A stretch of DNA of 64,000 nucleotides from Auanema rhodensis (lineage: Eukaryota > Nematoda > Chromadorea > Rhabditida > Rhabditidae). Shown here piece after piece: positions 1-11,792 of the stretch (within the stretch, counting starts at the first letter, position 1; each line of letters begins with the position of its first letter). Location: assembly GCA_964057225.1 (NCBI GenBank), contig OZ059897.1:22320001-22384000 (forward strand), read 5' to 3'. The notes beneath the pieces were generated by a model. It made no database searches. It was not told the DNA's origin and worked only from the letters and a program-made list of their open reading frames with translations. The position numbers and the translations under genes were made by a program.

Positions 1-80
1 AAAGATAAAGAGATGCGGTTTTCAAAATTAGATTCCCCATGTCCATATTAGTCTAAAAACAAATTTTTATTGATATTGGT

Positions 81-95
81 TCATGGTAACCATGA
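81..95. other. 15-bp dyad (TCATGGT-A-ACCATGA) in each monomer
   Basis: Seven-base arms are perfect inverted repeats around one central base; the central GGTAACC is a BstEII-type site. It occurs once per monomer and is largely conserved. The t81g change, very frequent in the array, alters only the outermost base of the left arm. The g94c+a95t change in the units near 51,116 and 60,444 breaks the right arm, c82a does so at about 1,490, and g86a at about 13,266. A dyad could be a dimeric protein site or a small cruciform. No function is shown by the sequence alone. Confidence 0.85.
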
Positions 96-138
96 CTTTG
101 AAATTTACGTGAACTTTAATTTATGCTAATTAAATGTA

Positions 139-144
139 CACGTG
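139..144. other. Inner CACGTG palindrome of the monomer
   Basis: E-box/G-box-type hexamer (core recognised by many bHLH and plant bZIP proteins), once per monomer at this site. Read on the minus strand with its flank it is ATCACGTG, which also fits the budding-yeast CDEI consensus RTCACRTG; I give that no phylogenetic weight. It is lost by c141g at about 36,573 and changed to CATGTG in the units near 54,770 and 63,747. Whether anything binds here is unknown. Confidence 0.8.
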
Positions 145-168
145 ATGTGCACTTGGTATGTAACTCGC

Positions 169-178
169 TTCACGTGAA
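169..178. other. Outer CACGTG within a 10-bp palindrome spanning the monomer boundary
   Basis: TTCACGTGAA is a perfect 10-bp palindrome made of bases 169-176 of one monomer and 1-2 of the next. The a2g change (units starting 6,689, 7,393, 7,569 and 7,921) and t170g (at 6,682 and 7,914) shorten it but keep the CACGTG core. The monomer next to the inversion (c171a, 47,339) loses the core. Confidence 0.8.
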
Positions 179-1760
179 AGATAAAGAGATGCGGTTTTCA
201 AAATTAGATTCCCCATGTCCATATTAGTCTATAAACAAATTTTTATTGATATTGGTTCATGGTAACCATGACTTTGAAATTTACGTGAACTTTAATTTAT
301 GCTAATTAAATGTACACGTGATGTGCACTTGGTATGTAACTCGCTTCACGTGAAAGATAAAGAGATGCGGTTTTCAAAATTAGATTCCCCATGTCCATAT
401 TAGTCTAAAAACAAATTTTTATTGATATTGGTTCATGGTAACCATGACTTTGAAATTTACGTGAACTTTAATTTATGCTAATTAAATGTACACGTGATGT
501 GCACTTGGTATGTAACTCGCTTCACGTGAAAGATAAAGAGATGCGGTTTTCAAAATTAGATTCCCCATGTCCATATTAGTCTAAAAACAAATTTTTATTG
601 ATACTGGTTCATGGTAACCATGACTTTGAAATTTACGTGAACTTTAATTTATGCTAATTAAATGTACACGTGATGTGCACTTGGTATGTAACTCGCTTCA
701 CGTGAAAGATAAAGAGATGCGGTTTTCAAAATTAGATTCCCCATGTCCATATTAGTCTATAAACAAATTTTTATTGATATTGGTTCATGGTAACCATGAC
801 TTTGAAGTTTACGTGAACTTTAATTTATGCTAATTAAATGTACACGTGATGTGCACTTGGTATGTAACTCGCTTCACGTGAAAGATAAAGAGATGCGGTT
901 TTCAAAATTAGATTCCCCATGTCCATATTAGTCTAAAAACAAATTTTTATTGATATTGGTGCATGGTAACCATGACTTTGAAATTTACGTGAACTTTAAT
1001 TTATGCTAATTAAATGTACACGTGATGTGCACTTGGTATGTAACTCGCTTCACGTGAAAGATAAAGAGATGCGGTTCTCAAAATTAGATTCCCCATGTCC
1101 ATATTAGTCTAAAAACAAATTTTTCGTGATATTGGTTCATGGTAACCATGACTTTGAAATTTACGTGAACTTTAATTTATGCTAATTAAATGTACACGTG
1201 ATGTGCACTTGGTATGTAACTCGCTTCACGTGAAAGATAAAGAGATGCGGTTTTCAAAATTAGATTCCCCATGTCCATATTAGTCTAAAAACAAATTTTT
1301 ATTGATATTGGTTCATGGTAACCATGACTTTGAAATTTACGTGAACTTTAATTTATGCTAATTAAATGTACACGTGATGTGCACTTGGTATGTAACTCGC
1401 TTCACGTGAAAGATAAAGAGATGCGGTTTTCAAAATTAGATTCCCCATGTCCATATTAGTCTAAAAACAAATTTTTATTGATATTGGTTAATGGTAACCA
1501 TGACTTTGAAATTTACGTGAACTTTAATTTATGCTAATTAAATGTACACGTGATGTGCACTTGGTATGTAACTCGCTTCACGTGAAAGATAAAGAGATGC
1601 GGTTTTCAAAATTAGATTCCCCATGTCCATATTAGTCTAAAAACAAATTTTTATTGATATTGGTTCATGGTAACCATGACTTTGAAATTTACGTGAACTT
1701 TAATTTATGCTAATTAAATGTACACGTGATGTGCACTTGGTATGTAACTCGCTTCACGTG

Positions 1761-4224
1761 AAAGATAAAGAGATGCGGTTTTCAAAACTAGATTCCCCAT
1801 GTCCATATTAATCTAAAAACAAATTTTTATTGATATTGGTTCATGGTAACCATGACTTTGAAATTTACGTGAACTTTAATTTATGCTAATTAAATGTACA
1901 CGTGATGTGCACTTGGTATGTAACTCGCTTCACGTGAAAGATAAAGAGATGCGGTTTTCATAATTAGATTCCCTATGTCCATATTAGTCTAAAAACAAAT
2001 TTTTATTGATATTGGTTCATGGTAACCATGACTTTGAAATTTACGTGAACTTTAATTTATGCTAATTAAATGTACACGTGATGTGCACTTGGTATGTAAC
2101 TCGCTTCACGTGAAAGATAAAGAGATGCGGTTTTCAAAATTAGATTCCCCATGGTCATATTAGTCTAAAAACAAATTTTTATTGATATTGCTTCATGGTA
2201 ACCATGACTTTGAAATTTACGTGAACTTTAATTTATGCTAATTAAATGTACACGTGATGTGCACTTGGTATGTAACTCGCTTCACGTGAAAGATAAAGAG
2301 ATGCGGTTTTCAAAACTAGATTCCCCATGTCCATATTAGTCTAAAAACAAATTTTTATTGATATTGGTTCATGGTAACCATGACTTTGAAATTTACGTGA
2401 ACTTTAATTTATGCTAATTAAATGTACACGTGATGTGCACTTGGTATGTAACTCGCTTCACGTGAAAGATAAAGAGATGCGGTTTTCATAATTAGATTCC
2501 CTATGTCCATATTAGTCTAAAAACAAATTTTTATTGATATTGGTTCATGGTAACCATGACTTTGAAATTTACGTGAACTTTAATTTATGCTAATTAAATG
2601 TACACGTGATGTGCACTTGGTATGTAACTCGCTTCACGTGAAAGATAAAGAGATGCGGTTTTCAAAATTAGATTCCCCATGTCCATATTAGTCTAAAAAC
2701 AAATTTTTATTGATATTGGTTCATGGTAACCATGACTTTGAAATTTACGTGAACTTTAATTTATGCTAATTAAATGTACACGTGATGTGCACTTGGTATG
2801 TAACTCGCTTCACGTGAAAGATAAAGAGATGCGGTTTTCAAAATTAGATTCCCCATGTCCATATTAGTCTAAAAACAAATTTTTATTGATATTGCTTCAT
2901 GGTAACCATGACTTTGAAATTTACGTGAACTTTAATTTATGCTAATTAAATGTACACGTGATGTGCACTTGGTATGTAACTCGCTTCACGTGAAAGATAA
3001 AGAGATGCGGTTTTCAAAATTAGATTCCTCATGTCCATATTAGTCTAAAAACAAATTTTTATTGATATTGGTTCATGGTAACCATGACTTTGAAATTTAC
3101 GTGAACTTTAATTTATGCTAATTAAATGTACACGTGATGTGCACTTGGTATGTAACTCGCTTCACGTGAAAGATAAAGAGATGCGGTTTTCAAAATTAGA
3201 TTCCCCATGGTCATATTAGTCTAAAAACAAATTTTTATTGATATTGCTTCATGGTAACCATGACTTTGAAATTTACGTGAACTTTAATTTATGCTAATTA
3301 AATGTACACGTGATGTGCACTTGGTATGTAACTCGCTTCACGTGAAAGATAAAGAGATGCGGTTTTCAAAACTAGATTCCCCATGTCCATATTAGTCTAA
3401 AAACAAATTTTTATTGATATTGGTTCATGGTAACCATGACTTTGAAATTTACGTGAACTTTAATTTATGCTAATTAAATGTACACGTGATGTGCACTTGG
3501 TATGTAACTCGCTTCACGTGAAAGATAAAGAGATGCGGTTTTCATAATTAGATTCCCTATGTCCATATTAGTCTAAAAACAAATTTTTATTGATATTGGT
3601 TCATGGTAACCATGACTTTGAAATTTACGTGAACTTTAATTTATGCTAATTAAATGTACACGTGATGTGCACTTGGTATGTAACTCGCTTCACGTGAAAG
3701 ATAAAGAGATGCGGTTTTCAAAATTAGATTCCCCATGTCCATATTAGTCTAAAAACAAATTTTTATTGATATTGGTTCATGGTAACCATGACTTTGAAAT
3801 TTACGTGAACTTTAATTTATGCTAATTAAATGTACACGTGATGTGCACTTGGTATGTAACTCGCTTCACGTGAAAGATAAAGAGATGCGGTTTTCAAAAT
3901 TAGATTCCCCATGTCCATATTAGTCTAAAAACAAATTTTTATTGATATTGCTTCATGGTAACCATGACTTTGAAATTTACGTGAACTTTAATTTATGCTA
4001 ATTAAATGTACACGTGATGTGCACTTGGTATGTAACTCGCTTCACGTGAAAGATAAAGAGATGCGGTTTTCAAAATTAGATTCCCCATGTCCATATTAGT
4101 CTAAAAACAAATTTTTATTGATATTGGTTCATGGTAACCATGACTTTGAAATTTACGTGAACTTTAATTTATGCTAATTAAATGTACACGTGATGTGCAC
4201 TTGGTATGTAACTCGCTTCACGTG
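1761..4224 (+). repeat. 6-monomer HOR block
   Basis: Monomers starting at 2,113 and 3,169 open two six-unit copies (1,056 bp each) with the order: t42g+c43t+g79c; t28c; a25t+c38t; wild type; g79c; then c37t in copy one or wild type in copy two. A preceding partial copy (1,761-2,112) has the t28c and a25t+c38t units, the former also with private g51a, so three units are missing between it and the first full copy. Confidence 0.9.
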
Positions 4225-5808
4225 AAAGATAAAGAGATGCGGTTTTCAAAATTAGATTCCCCATGTCCATATTAGTCTAAAAACAAATTTTTATTGATAT
4301 TGCTTCATGGTAACCATGACTTTGAAGTTTACGTGAACTTTAATTTATGCTAATTAAATGTACACGTGATGTGCACTTGGTATGTAACTCGCTTCACGTG
4401 AAAGATAAAGAGATGCGGTTTTCAAAATTAGATTCCCCATGTCCATATTAGTCTAAAAACAAATTTTTATTGATATTGGTTCATGGTAACCATGACTTTG
4501 AAATTTACGTGAACTTTAATTTATGCTAATTAAATGTACACGTGATGTGCACTTGGTATGTAACTCGCTTCACGTGAAAGATAAAGAGATGCGGTTTTCA
4601 AAATTAGATTCCCCATGTCCATATTAGTCTAAAAACAAATTTTTATTGATATTGCTTCATGGTAACCATGACTTTGAAATTTACGTGAACTTTAATTTAT
4701 GCTAATTAAATGTACACGTGATGTGCACTTGGTATGTAACTCGCTTCACGTGAAAGATAAAGAGATGCGGTTTTCAAAATTAGATTCCCCATGTCCATAT
4801 TAGTCTAAAAACAAATTTTTATTGATATTGGTTCATGGTAACCATGACTTTGAAATTTACGTGAACTTTAATTTATTCTAATTAAATGTACACGTGATGT
4901 GCACTTGGTATGTAACTCGCTTCACGTGAAAGATAAAGAGATGCGGTTTTCAAAATTAGATTTCCCATGTCCATATTAGTCTAAAAACAAATTTTTATTG
5001 ATATTGGTTCATGGTAACCATGACTTTGAAATTTACGTGAACTTTAATTTATGCTAATTAAATGTACACGTGATGTGCACTTGGTATGTAACTCGCTTCA
5101 CGTGAAAGATAAAGAGATGCGGTTTTCAAAATTAGATTCCCCATGTCCATATTAGTCTAAAAACAAATTTTTATTGATATTGGTTCATGGTAACCATGAC
5201 TTTGAAATTTACGTGAACTTTAATTTATGCTATTTAAATGTACACGTGATGTGCACTTGGTATGTAACTCGCTTCACGTGAAAGATAAAGAGATGCGGTT
5301 TTCAAAATTAGATTCCCCATGTCCATATTAGTCTAAAAACAAATTTTTATTGATATTGCTTCATGGTAACCATGACTTTGAAATTTACGTGAACTTTAAT
5401 TTATGCTAATTAAATGTACACGTGATGTGCACTTGGTATGTAACTCGCTTCACGTGAAAGATAAAGAGATGCGGTTTTCAAAATTAGATTCCCCATGTCC
5501 ATATTAGTCTAAAAACAAATTTTTATTGATATTAGTTCATGGTAACCATGACTTTGAAATTTACGTGAACTTTAATTTATGCTAATTAAATGTACACGTG
5601 ATGTGCACTTGGTATGTAACTCGCTTCACGTGAAAGATAAAGAGATGCGGTTTTCAAAATTAGATTCCCCATGTCCATATTAGTCTAAAAACAAATTTTT
5701 ATTGATATTGGTGCATGGTAATCATGACTTTGAAATTTACGTGAACTTTAATTTATGCTAATTAAATGTACACGTGATGTGCACTTGGTATGTAACTCGC
5801 TTCACGTG

Positions 5809-5984
5809 AAAGATAAAGAGATGCGGTTTTCAAAATTAGATTTCCCATGTCCATATTAGTCTAAAAACAAATTTTTATTGATATTGCTTCATGGTAACCA
5901 TGACTTTGAAGTTTACGTGAACTTTAATTTATGCTAATTAAATGTACACGTGATGTGCACTTGGTATGTAACTCGCTTCACGTG
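5809..5984 (+). repeat. Hybrid monomer c35t / g79c+a103g
   Basis: Carries c35t in its left half and g79c+a103g in its right half. Elsewhere these are separate neighbouring monomers (8,625 and 8,801; 10,561 and 10,737). It is best explained by loss of exactly one 176-bp unit with a breakpoint between monomer bases 35 and 79 (5,843-5,887). Confidence 0.75.
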
Positions 5985-6512
5985 AAAGATAAAGAGATGC
6001 GGTTTTCAAAATTAGATTCCCCATGTCCATATTAGTCTAAAAACAAATTTTTATTGATATTGCTTCATGGTAACCATGACTTTGAAATTTACGTGAACTT
6101 TAATTTATGCTAATTAAATGTACACGTGATGTGCACTTGGTATGTAACTCGCTTCACGTGAAAGATAAAGAGATGCGGTTTTCAAAATTAGATTCCCCAT
6201 GTCCATATTAGTCTAAAAACAAATTTTTATTGATATTAGTTCATGGTAACCATGACTTTGAAATTTACGTGAACTTTAATTTATGCTAATTAAATGTACA
6301 CGTGATGTGCACTTGGTATGTAACTCGCTTCACGTGAAAGATAAAGAGATGCGGTTTTCAAAATTAGATTCCCCATGTCCATATTAGTCTAAAAACAAAT
6401 TTTTATTGATATTGATGCATGGTAACCATGACTTTGAAATTTACGTGAACTTTAATTTATGCTAATTAAATGTACACGTGATGTGCACTTGGTATGTAAC
6501 TCGCTTCACGTG

Positions 6513-8624
6513 AAAGATAAAGAGATGCGGTTTTCAAAATTAGATTCCCCATGTCCATATTAGTCTAAAAACAAATTTTTATTGATATTGGTTCATGGTA
6601 ACCATGACTTTGAAATTTACGTGTACTTTAATTTATGCTAATTAAATGTACACGTGATGTGCACTTGGTATGTAACTCGCTGCACGTGAGAGATAAAGAG
6701 ATGCGGTTTTCAAAATTAGATTCCCCATGTCCATATTAGTCTAAAAACAAATTTTTATTGATATTGCTTCATGGTAACCATGACTTTGAAGTTTACGTGA
6801 ACTTTAATTTATGCTAATTAAATGTACACGTGATGTGCACTTGGTATGTAACTCGCTTCACGTGAAAGATAAAGAGATGCGGTTTTCAAAATTAGATTCA
6901 CCATGTCCATATTAGTCTAAAAACAAATTTTTATTGATATTGGTTCATGGTAACCATGACTTTGAAATTTACGTGAACTTTAATTTATGCTAATTAAATG
7001 TACACGTGATGTGCACTTGGTATGTAACTCGCTTCACGTGAAAGATAAAGAGATGCGGTTTTCAAAATTAGATTCCCCATGTCCATATTAGTCTAAAAAC
7101 GAATTTTTATTGATATTGGTGCATGGTAACCATGACTTTGAAATTTACGTGAACTTTAATTTATGCTAATTAAATGTACACGTGATGTGCACTTGGTATG
7201 TAACTCGCTTCACGTGAAAGATAAAGAGATGCGGTTTTCAAAATTAGATTCCCCATGTCCATATTAGTCTAAAAACAAATTTTTATTGATATTGGTTCAT
7301 GGTAACCATGACTTTGAAATTTACGTGAACTTTAATTTATGCTAATTAAATGTACACGTGATGTGCACTTGGTATGTAACTCGCTTCACGTGAGAGATAA
7401 AGAGATGCGGTTTTCAAAATTAGATTCCCCATGTCCATATTAGTCTAAAAACAAATTTTTATTGATATTGGTTCATGGTAACCATGACTTTGAAATTTAC
7501 GTGAACTTTAATTTATGCTAATTAAATGTACACGTGATGTGCACTTGGTATGTAACTCGCTTCACGTGAGAGATAAAGAGATGCGGTTTTCAAAATTAGA
7601 TTCCCCATGTCCATATTAGTCTAAAAACAAATTTTTATTGATATTGCTTCATGGTAACCATGACTTTGAAGTTTACGTGAACTTTAATTTATGCTAATTA
7701 AATGTACACGTGATGTGCACTTGGTATGTAACTCGCTTCACGTGAAAGATAAAGAGATGCGGTTTTCAAAATTAGATTCCCCATGTCCATATTAGTCTAA
7801 AAACAAATTTTTATTGATATTGGTTCATGGTAACCATGACTTTGAAATTTACGTGTACTTTAATTTATGCTAATTAAATGTACACGTGATGTGCACTTGG
7901 TATGTAACTCGCTGCACGTGAGAGATAAAGAGATGCGGTTTTCAAAATTAGATTCCCCATGTCCATATTAGTCTAAAAACAAATTTTTATTGATATTGCT
8001 TCATGGTAACCATGACTTTGAAGTTTACGTGAACTTTAATTTATGCTAATTAAATGTACACGTGATGTGCACTTGGTATGTAACTCGCTTCACGTGAAAG
8101 ATAAAGAGATGCGGTTTTCAAAATTAGATTCACCATGTCCATATTAGTCTAAAAACAAATTTTTATTGATATTGGTTCATGGTAACCATGACTTTGAAAT
8201 TTACGTGAACTTTAATTTATGCTAATTAAATGTACACGTGATGTGCACTTGGTATGTAACTCGCTTCACGTGAAAGATAAAGAGATGCGGTTTTCAAAAT
8301 TAGATTCCCCATGTCCATATTAGTCTAAAAACAAATTTTTATTGATATTGGTGCATGGTAACCATGACTTTGAAATTTACGTGAACTTTAATTTATGCTA
8401 ATTAAATGTACACGTGATGTGCACTTGGTATGTAACTCGCTTCACGTGAAAGATAAAGAGATGCGGTTTTCAAAATTAGATTCCCCATGTCCATATTAGT
8501 CTAAAAACAAATTTTTATTGATATTGGTTCATGGTAACCATGACTTTGAAATTTACGTGAACTTTAATTTATGCTAATTAAATGTACACGTGATGTGCAC
8601 TTGGTATGTAACTCGCTTCACGTG
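6513..8624 (+). repeat. 7-monomer HOR block
   Basis: The unit at 6,513 carries a112t and t170g, and the same pair recurs at 7,745, exactly seven monomers (1,232 bp) later. The following units match in order: a2g+g79c+a103g (6,689 and 7,921), c36a (6,865 and 8,097), t81g (7,041 and 8,273; the first also a61g) and wild type (7,217 and 8,449). Copy one ends with two units, a2g and a2g+g79c+a103g, that copy two lacks; the array then changes to a c35t type at 8,625. Confidence 0.92.
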
Positions 8625-9152
8625 AAAGATAAAGAGATGCGGTTTTCAAAATTAGATTTCCCATGTCCATATTAGTCTAAAAACAAATTTTTATTGATAT
8701 TGGTTCATGGTAACCATGACTTTGAAATTTACGTGAACTTTAATTTATGCTAATTAAATGTACACGTGATGTGCACTTGGTATGTAACTCGCTTCACGTG
8801 AAAGATAAAGAGATGCGGTTTTCAAAATTAGATTCCCCATGTCCATATTAGTCTAAAAACAAATTTTTATTGATATTGCTTCATGGTAACCATGACTTTG
8901 AAGTTTACGTGAACTTTATTTTATGCTAATTAAATGTACACGTGATGTGCACTTGGTATGTAACTCGCTTCACGTGAAAGATAAAGAGATGCGGTTTTCA
9001 AAATTAGATTCCCCATGTCCATATTAGTCTAAAAACAAATTTTTATTGATATTGGTTCATGGTAACCATGACTTTGAAATTTACGTGAACTTTAATTTAT
9101 GCTAATTAAATGTACACGTGATGTGCACTTGGTATGTAACTCGCTTCACGTG

Positions 9153-11792
9153 AAAGATAAAGAGATGCGGTTTTCAAAATTAGATTCCCCATGTCCATAT
9201 TAGTCTAAAAACAAATTTTTATTGATATTGCTTCATGGTAACCATGACTTTGAAATTTACGTGAACTTTAATTTATGCTAATTAAATGTACACGTGATGT
9301 GCACTTGGTATGTAACTCGCTTCACGTGAAAGATAAAGAGATGCGGTTTTCAAAATTAGATTCCCCATGTCCATATTAGTCTAAAAACAAATTTTTATTG
9401 ATATTGCTTCATGGTAACCATGACTTTGAAATTTACGTGAACTTTAATTTATGCTAATTAAATGTACACGTGATGTGCACTTGGTATGTAACTCGCTTCA
9501 CGTGAAAGATAAAGAGATGCGGTTTTCACAATTAGATTCCCCATGTCCATATTAGTCTAAAAACAAATTTTTATTGATATTAGTTCATGGTAACCATGAC
9601 TTTGAAATTTACGTGAACTTTAATTTATGTTAATTAAATGTACACGTGATGTGCACTTGGTATGTAACTCGCTTCACGTGAAAGATAAAGAGATGCGGTT
9701 TTCAAAATTAGATTCCCCATGTCCATATTAGTCTAAAAACAAATTTTTATTGATATTGGTGCATGGTAACCATGACTTTGAAATTTACGTGAACTTTAAT
9801 TTATGCTAATTAAATGTACACGTGATGTGCACTTGGTATGTAACTCGCTTCACGTGAAAGATAAAGAGATGCGGTTTTCAAAATTAGATTCCCCATGTCC
9901 ATATTAGTCTAAAAACAAATTTTTATTGATATTGCTTCATGGTAACCATGACTTTGAAGTTTACGTGAACTTTAATTTATGCTAATTAAATGTACACGTG
10001 ATGTGCACTTGGTATGTAACTCGCTTCACGTGAAAGATAAAGAGATGCGGTTTTCAAAATTAGATTCCCCATGTCCATATTAGTCTAAAAACAAATTTTT
10101 ATTGATATTGGTTCATGGTAACCATGACTTTGAAATTTACGTGAACTTTAATTTATGCTAATTAAATGTACACGTGATGTGCACTTGGTATGTAACTCGC
10201 TTCACGTGAAAGATAAAGAGATGCGGTTTTCAAAATTAGATTCCTCATGTCCATATTAGTCTAAAAACAAATTTTTATTGATATTGCTTCATGGTAACCA
10301 TGACTTTGAAATTTACGTGAACTTTAATTTATGCTAATTAAATGTACACGTGATGTGCACTTGGTATGTAACTCGCTTCACGTGAAAGATAAAGAGATGC
10401 GGTTTTCAAAATTAGATTCCCCATGTCCATATTAGTCTAAAAACAAATTTTTATTGATATTGGTTCATGGTAACCATGACTTTGAAATTTACGTGAACTT
10501 TAATTTATGCTAATTAAATGTACACGTGATGTGCACTTGGTATGTAACTCGCTTCACGTGAAAGATAAAGAGATGCGGTTTTCAAAATTAGATTTCCCAT
10601 GTCCATATTAGTCTAAAAACAAATTTTTATTGATATTGGTTCATGGTAACCATGACTTTGAAATTTACGTGAACTTTAATTTATGCTAATTAAATGTACA
10701 CGTGATGTGCACTTGGTATGTAACTCGCTTCACGTGAAAGATAAAGAGATGCGGTTTTCAAAATTAGATTCCCCATGTCCATATTAGTCTAAAAACAAAT
10801 TTTTATTGATATTGCTTCATGGTAACCATGACTTTGAAGTTTACGTGAACTTTAATTTATGCTAATTAAATGTACACGTGATGTGCACTTGGTATGTAAC
10901 TCGCTTCACGTGAAAGATAAAGAGATGCGGTTTCCAAAATTAGATTTCCCATGTCCATATTAGTCTAAAAACAAATTTTTATTGATATTGGTTCATGGTA
11001 ACCATGACTTTGAAATTTACGTGAACTTTAATTTATGCTAATTAAATGTACACGTGATGTGCACTTGGTATGTAACTCGCTTCACGTGAAAGATAAAGAG
11101 ATGCGGTTTTCAAAATTAGATTCCCCATGTCCATATTAGTCTAAAAACAAATTTTTATTGATATTGCTTCATGGTAACCATGACTTTGAAATTTACGTGA
11201 ACTTTAATTTATGCTAATTAAATGTACACGTGATGTGCACTTGGTATGTAACTCGCTTCACGTGAAAGATAAAGAGATGCGGTTTTCAAAATTAGATTCC
11301 CCATGTCCATATTAGTCTAAAAACAAATTTTTATTGATATTGCTTCATGGTAACCATGACTTTGAAATTTACGTGAACTTTAATTTATGCTAATTAAATG
11401 TACACGTGATGTGCACTTGGTATGTAACTCGCTTCACGTGAAAGATAAAGAGATGCGGTTTTCAAAATTAGATTCCCCATGTCCATATTAGTCTAAAAAC
11501 AAATTTTTATTGATATTAGTTCATGGTAACCATGACTTTGAAATTTACGTGAACTTTAATTTATGTTAATTAAATGTACACGTGATGTGCACTTGGTATG
11601 TAACTCGCTTCACGTGAAAGATAAAGAGATGCGGTTTTCAAAATTAGATTCCCCATGTCCATATTAGTCTAAAAACAAATTTTTATTGATATTGGTGCAT
11701 GGTAACCATGACTTTGAAATTTACGTGAACTTTAATTTATGCTAATTAAATGTACACGTGATGTGCACTTGGTATGTAACTCGCTTCACGTG
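9153..11792 (+). repeat. 11-monomer HOR block with g78a+c126t marker
   Basis: The series g79c, g79c, g78a+c126t, t81g at 9,153-9,856 recurs at 11,089-11,792, eleven monomers (1,936 bp) later. Between them lie g79c+a103g, wild type, c37t+g79c, wild type, c35t, g79c+a103g and c35t+t22c. The same four-unit series is found again at 29,745 and 31,857, linking this block to the 28.7-33.4 kb block. Confidence 0.88.

Larger units (their letters stand above)
1..176 (+). repeat. Reference monomer of the satellite
   Basis: This first complete unit equals the consensus at all marker positions and defines the frame used here. From left to right it contains a purine-rich start, a C-run at 35-38, an A/T-tract region at 55-70 (five A's, then AAA followed by five T's) that may bend DNA, the 15-bp dyad at 81-95, an AAATTT at 101-106, ACGTG at 107-111, and a palindrome-rich end with TGTACA (135-140), CACGTG (139-144), GTGCAC (147-152) and CACGTG (171-176). 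Five CpGs lie at 16, 108, 141, 166 and 173. I saw nothing resembling the 17-bp mammalian CENP-B box. Confidence 0.97.
1..1214 (+). repeat. Arm A of inverted repeat (partner 47,361-48,574)
   Basis: Position x pairs with 48,575 minus x. The order wild type, a56t, wild type, t76c, a56t+a103g, t81g, and a unit with t21c+a69c+t70g (1,057-1,232) is mirrored exactly at the start of the inverted array. The three-substitution unit, which reads ttctca and ttcgtgat here, appears nowhere else in the window. The arms look identical on reading. The arm probably continues beyond the left edge. Confidence 0.93.

Noticed and set aside
55-70. Phased A-tracts as a defined curved-DNA element
   Set aside because: The A/T runs at 55-68 and AAATTT at 101-106 may bend DNA, but only two or three tracts per unit are present and their helical phasing is not convincing from reading alone.
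139-146. Budding-yeast CDEI element (RTCACRTG) as evidence for a point centromere
   Set aside because: The 8-mer matches on the minus strand, but there is no CDEII/CDEIII arrangement, and a long tandem satellite is the opposite of a point centromere.
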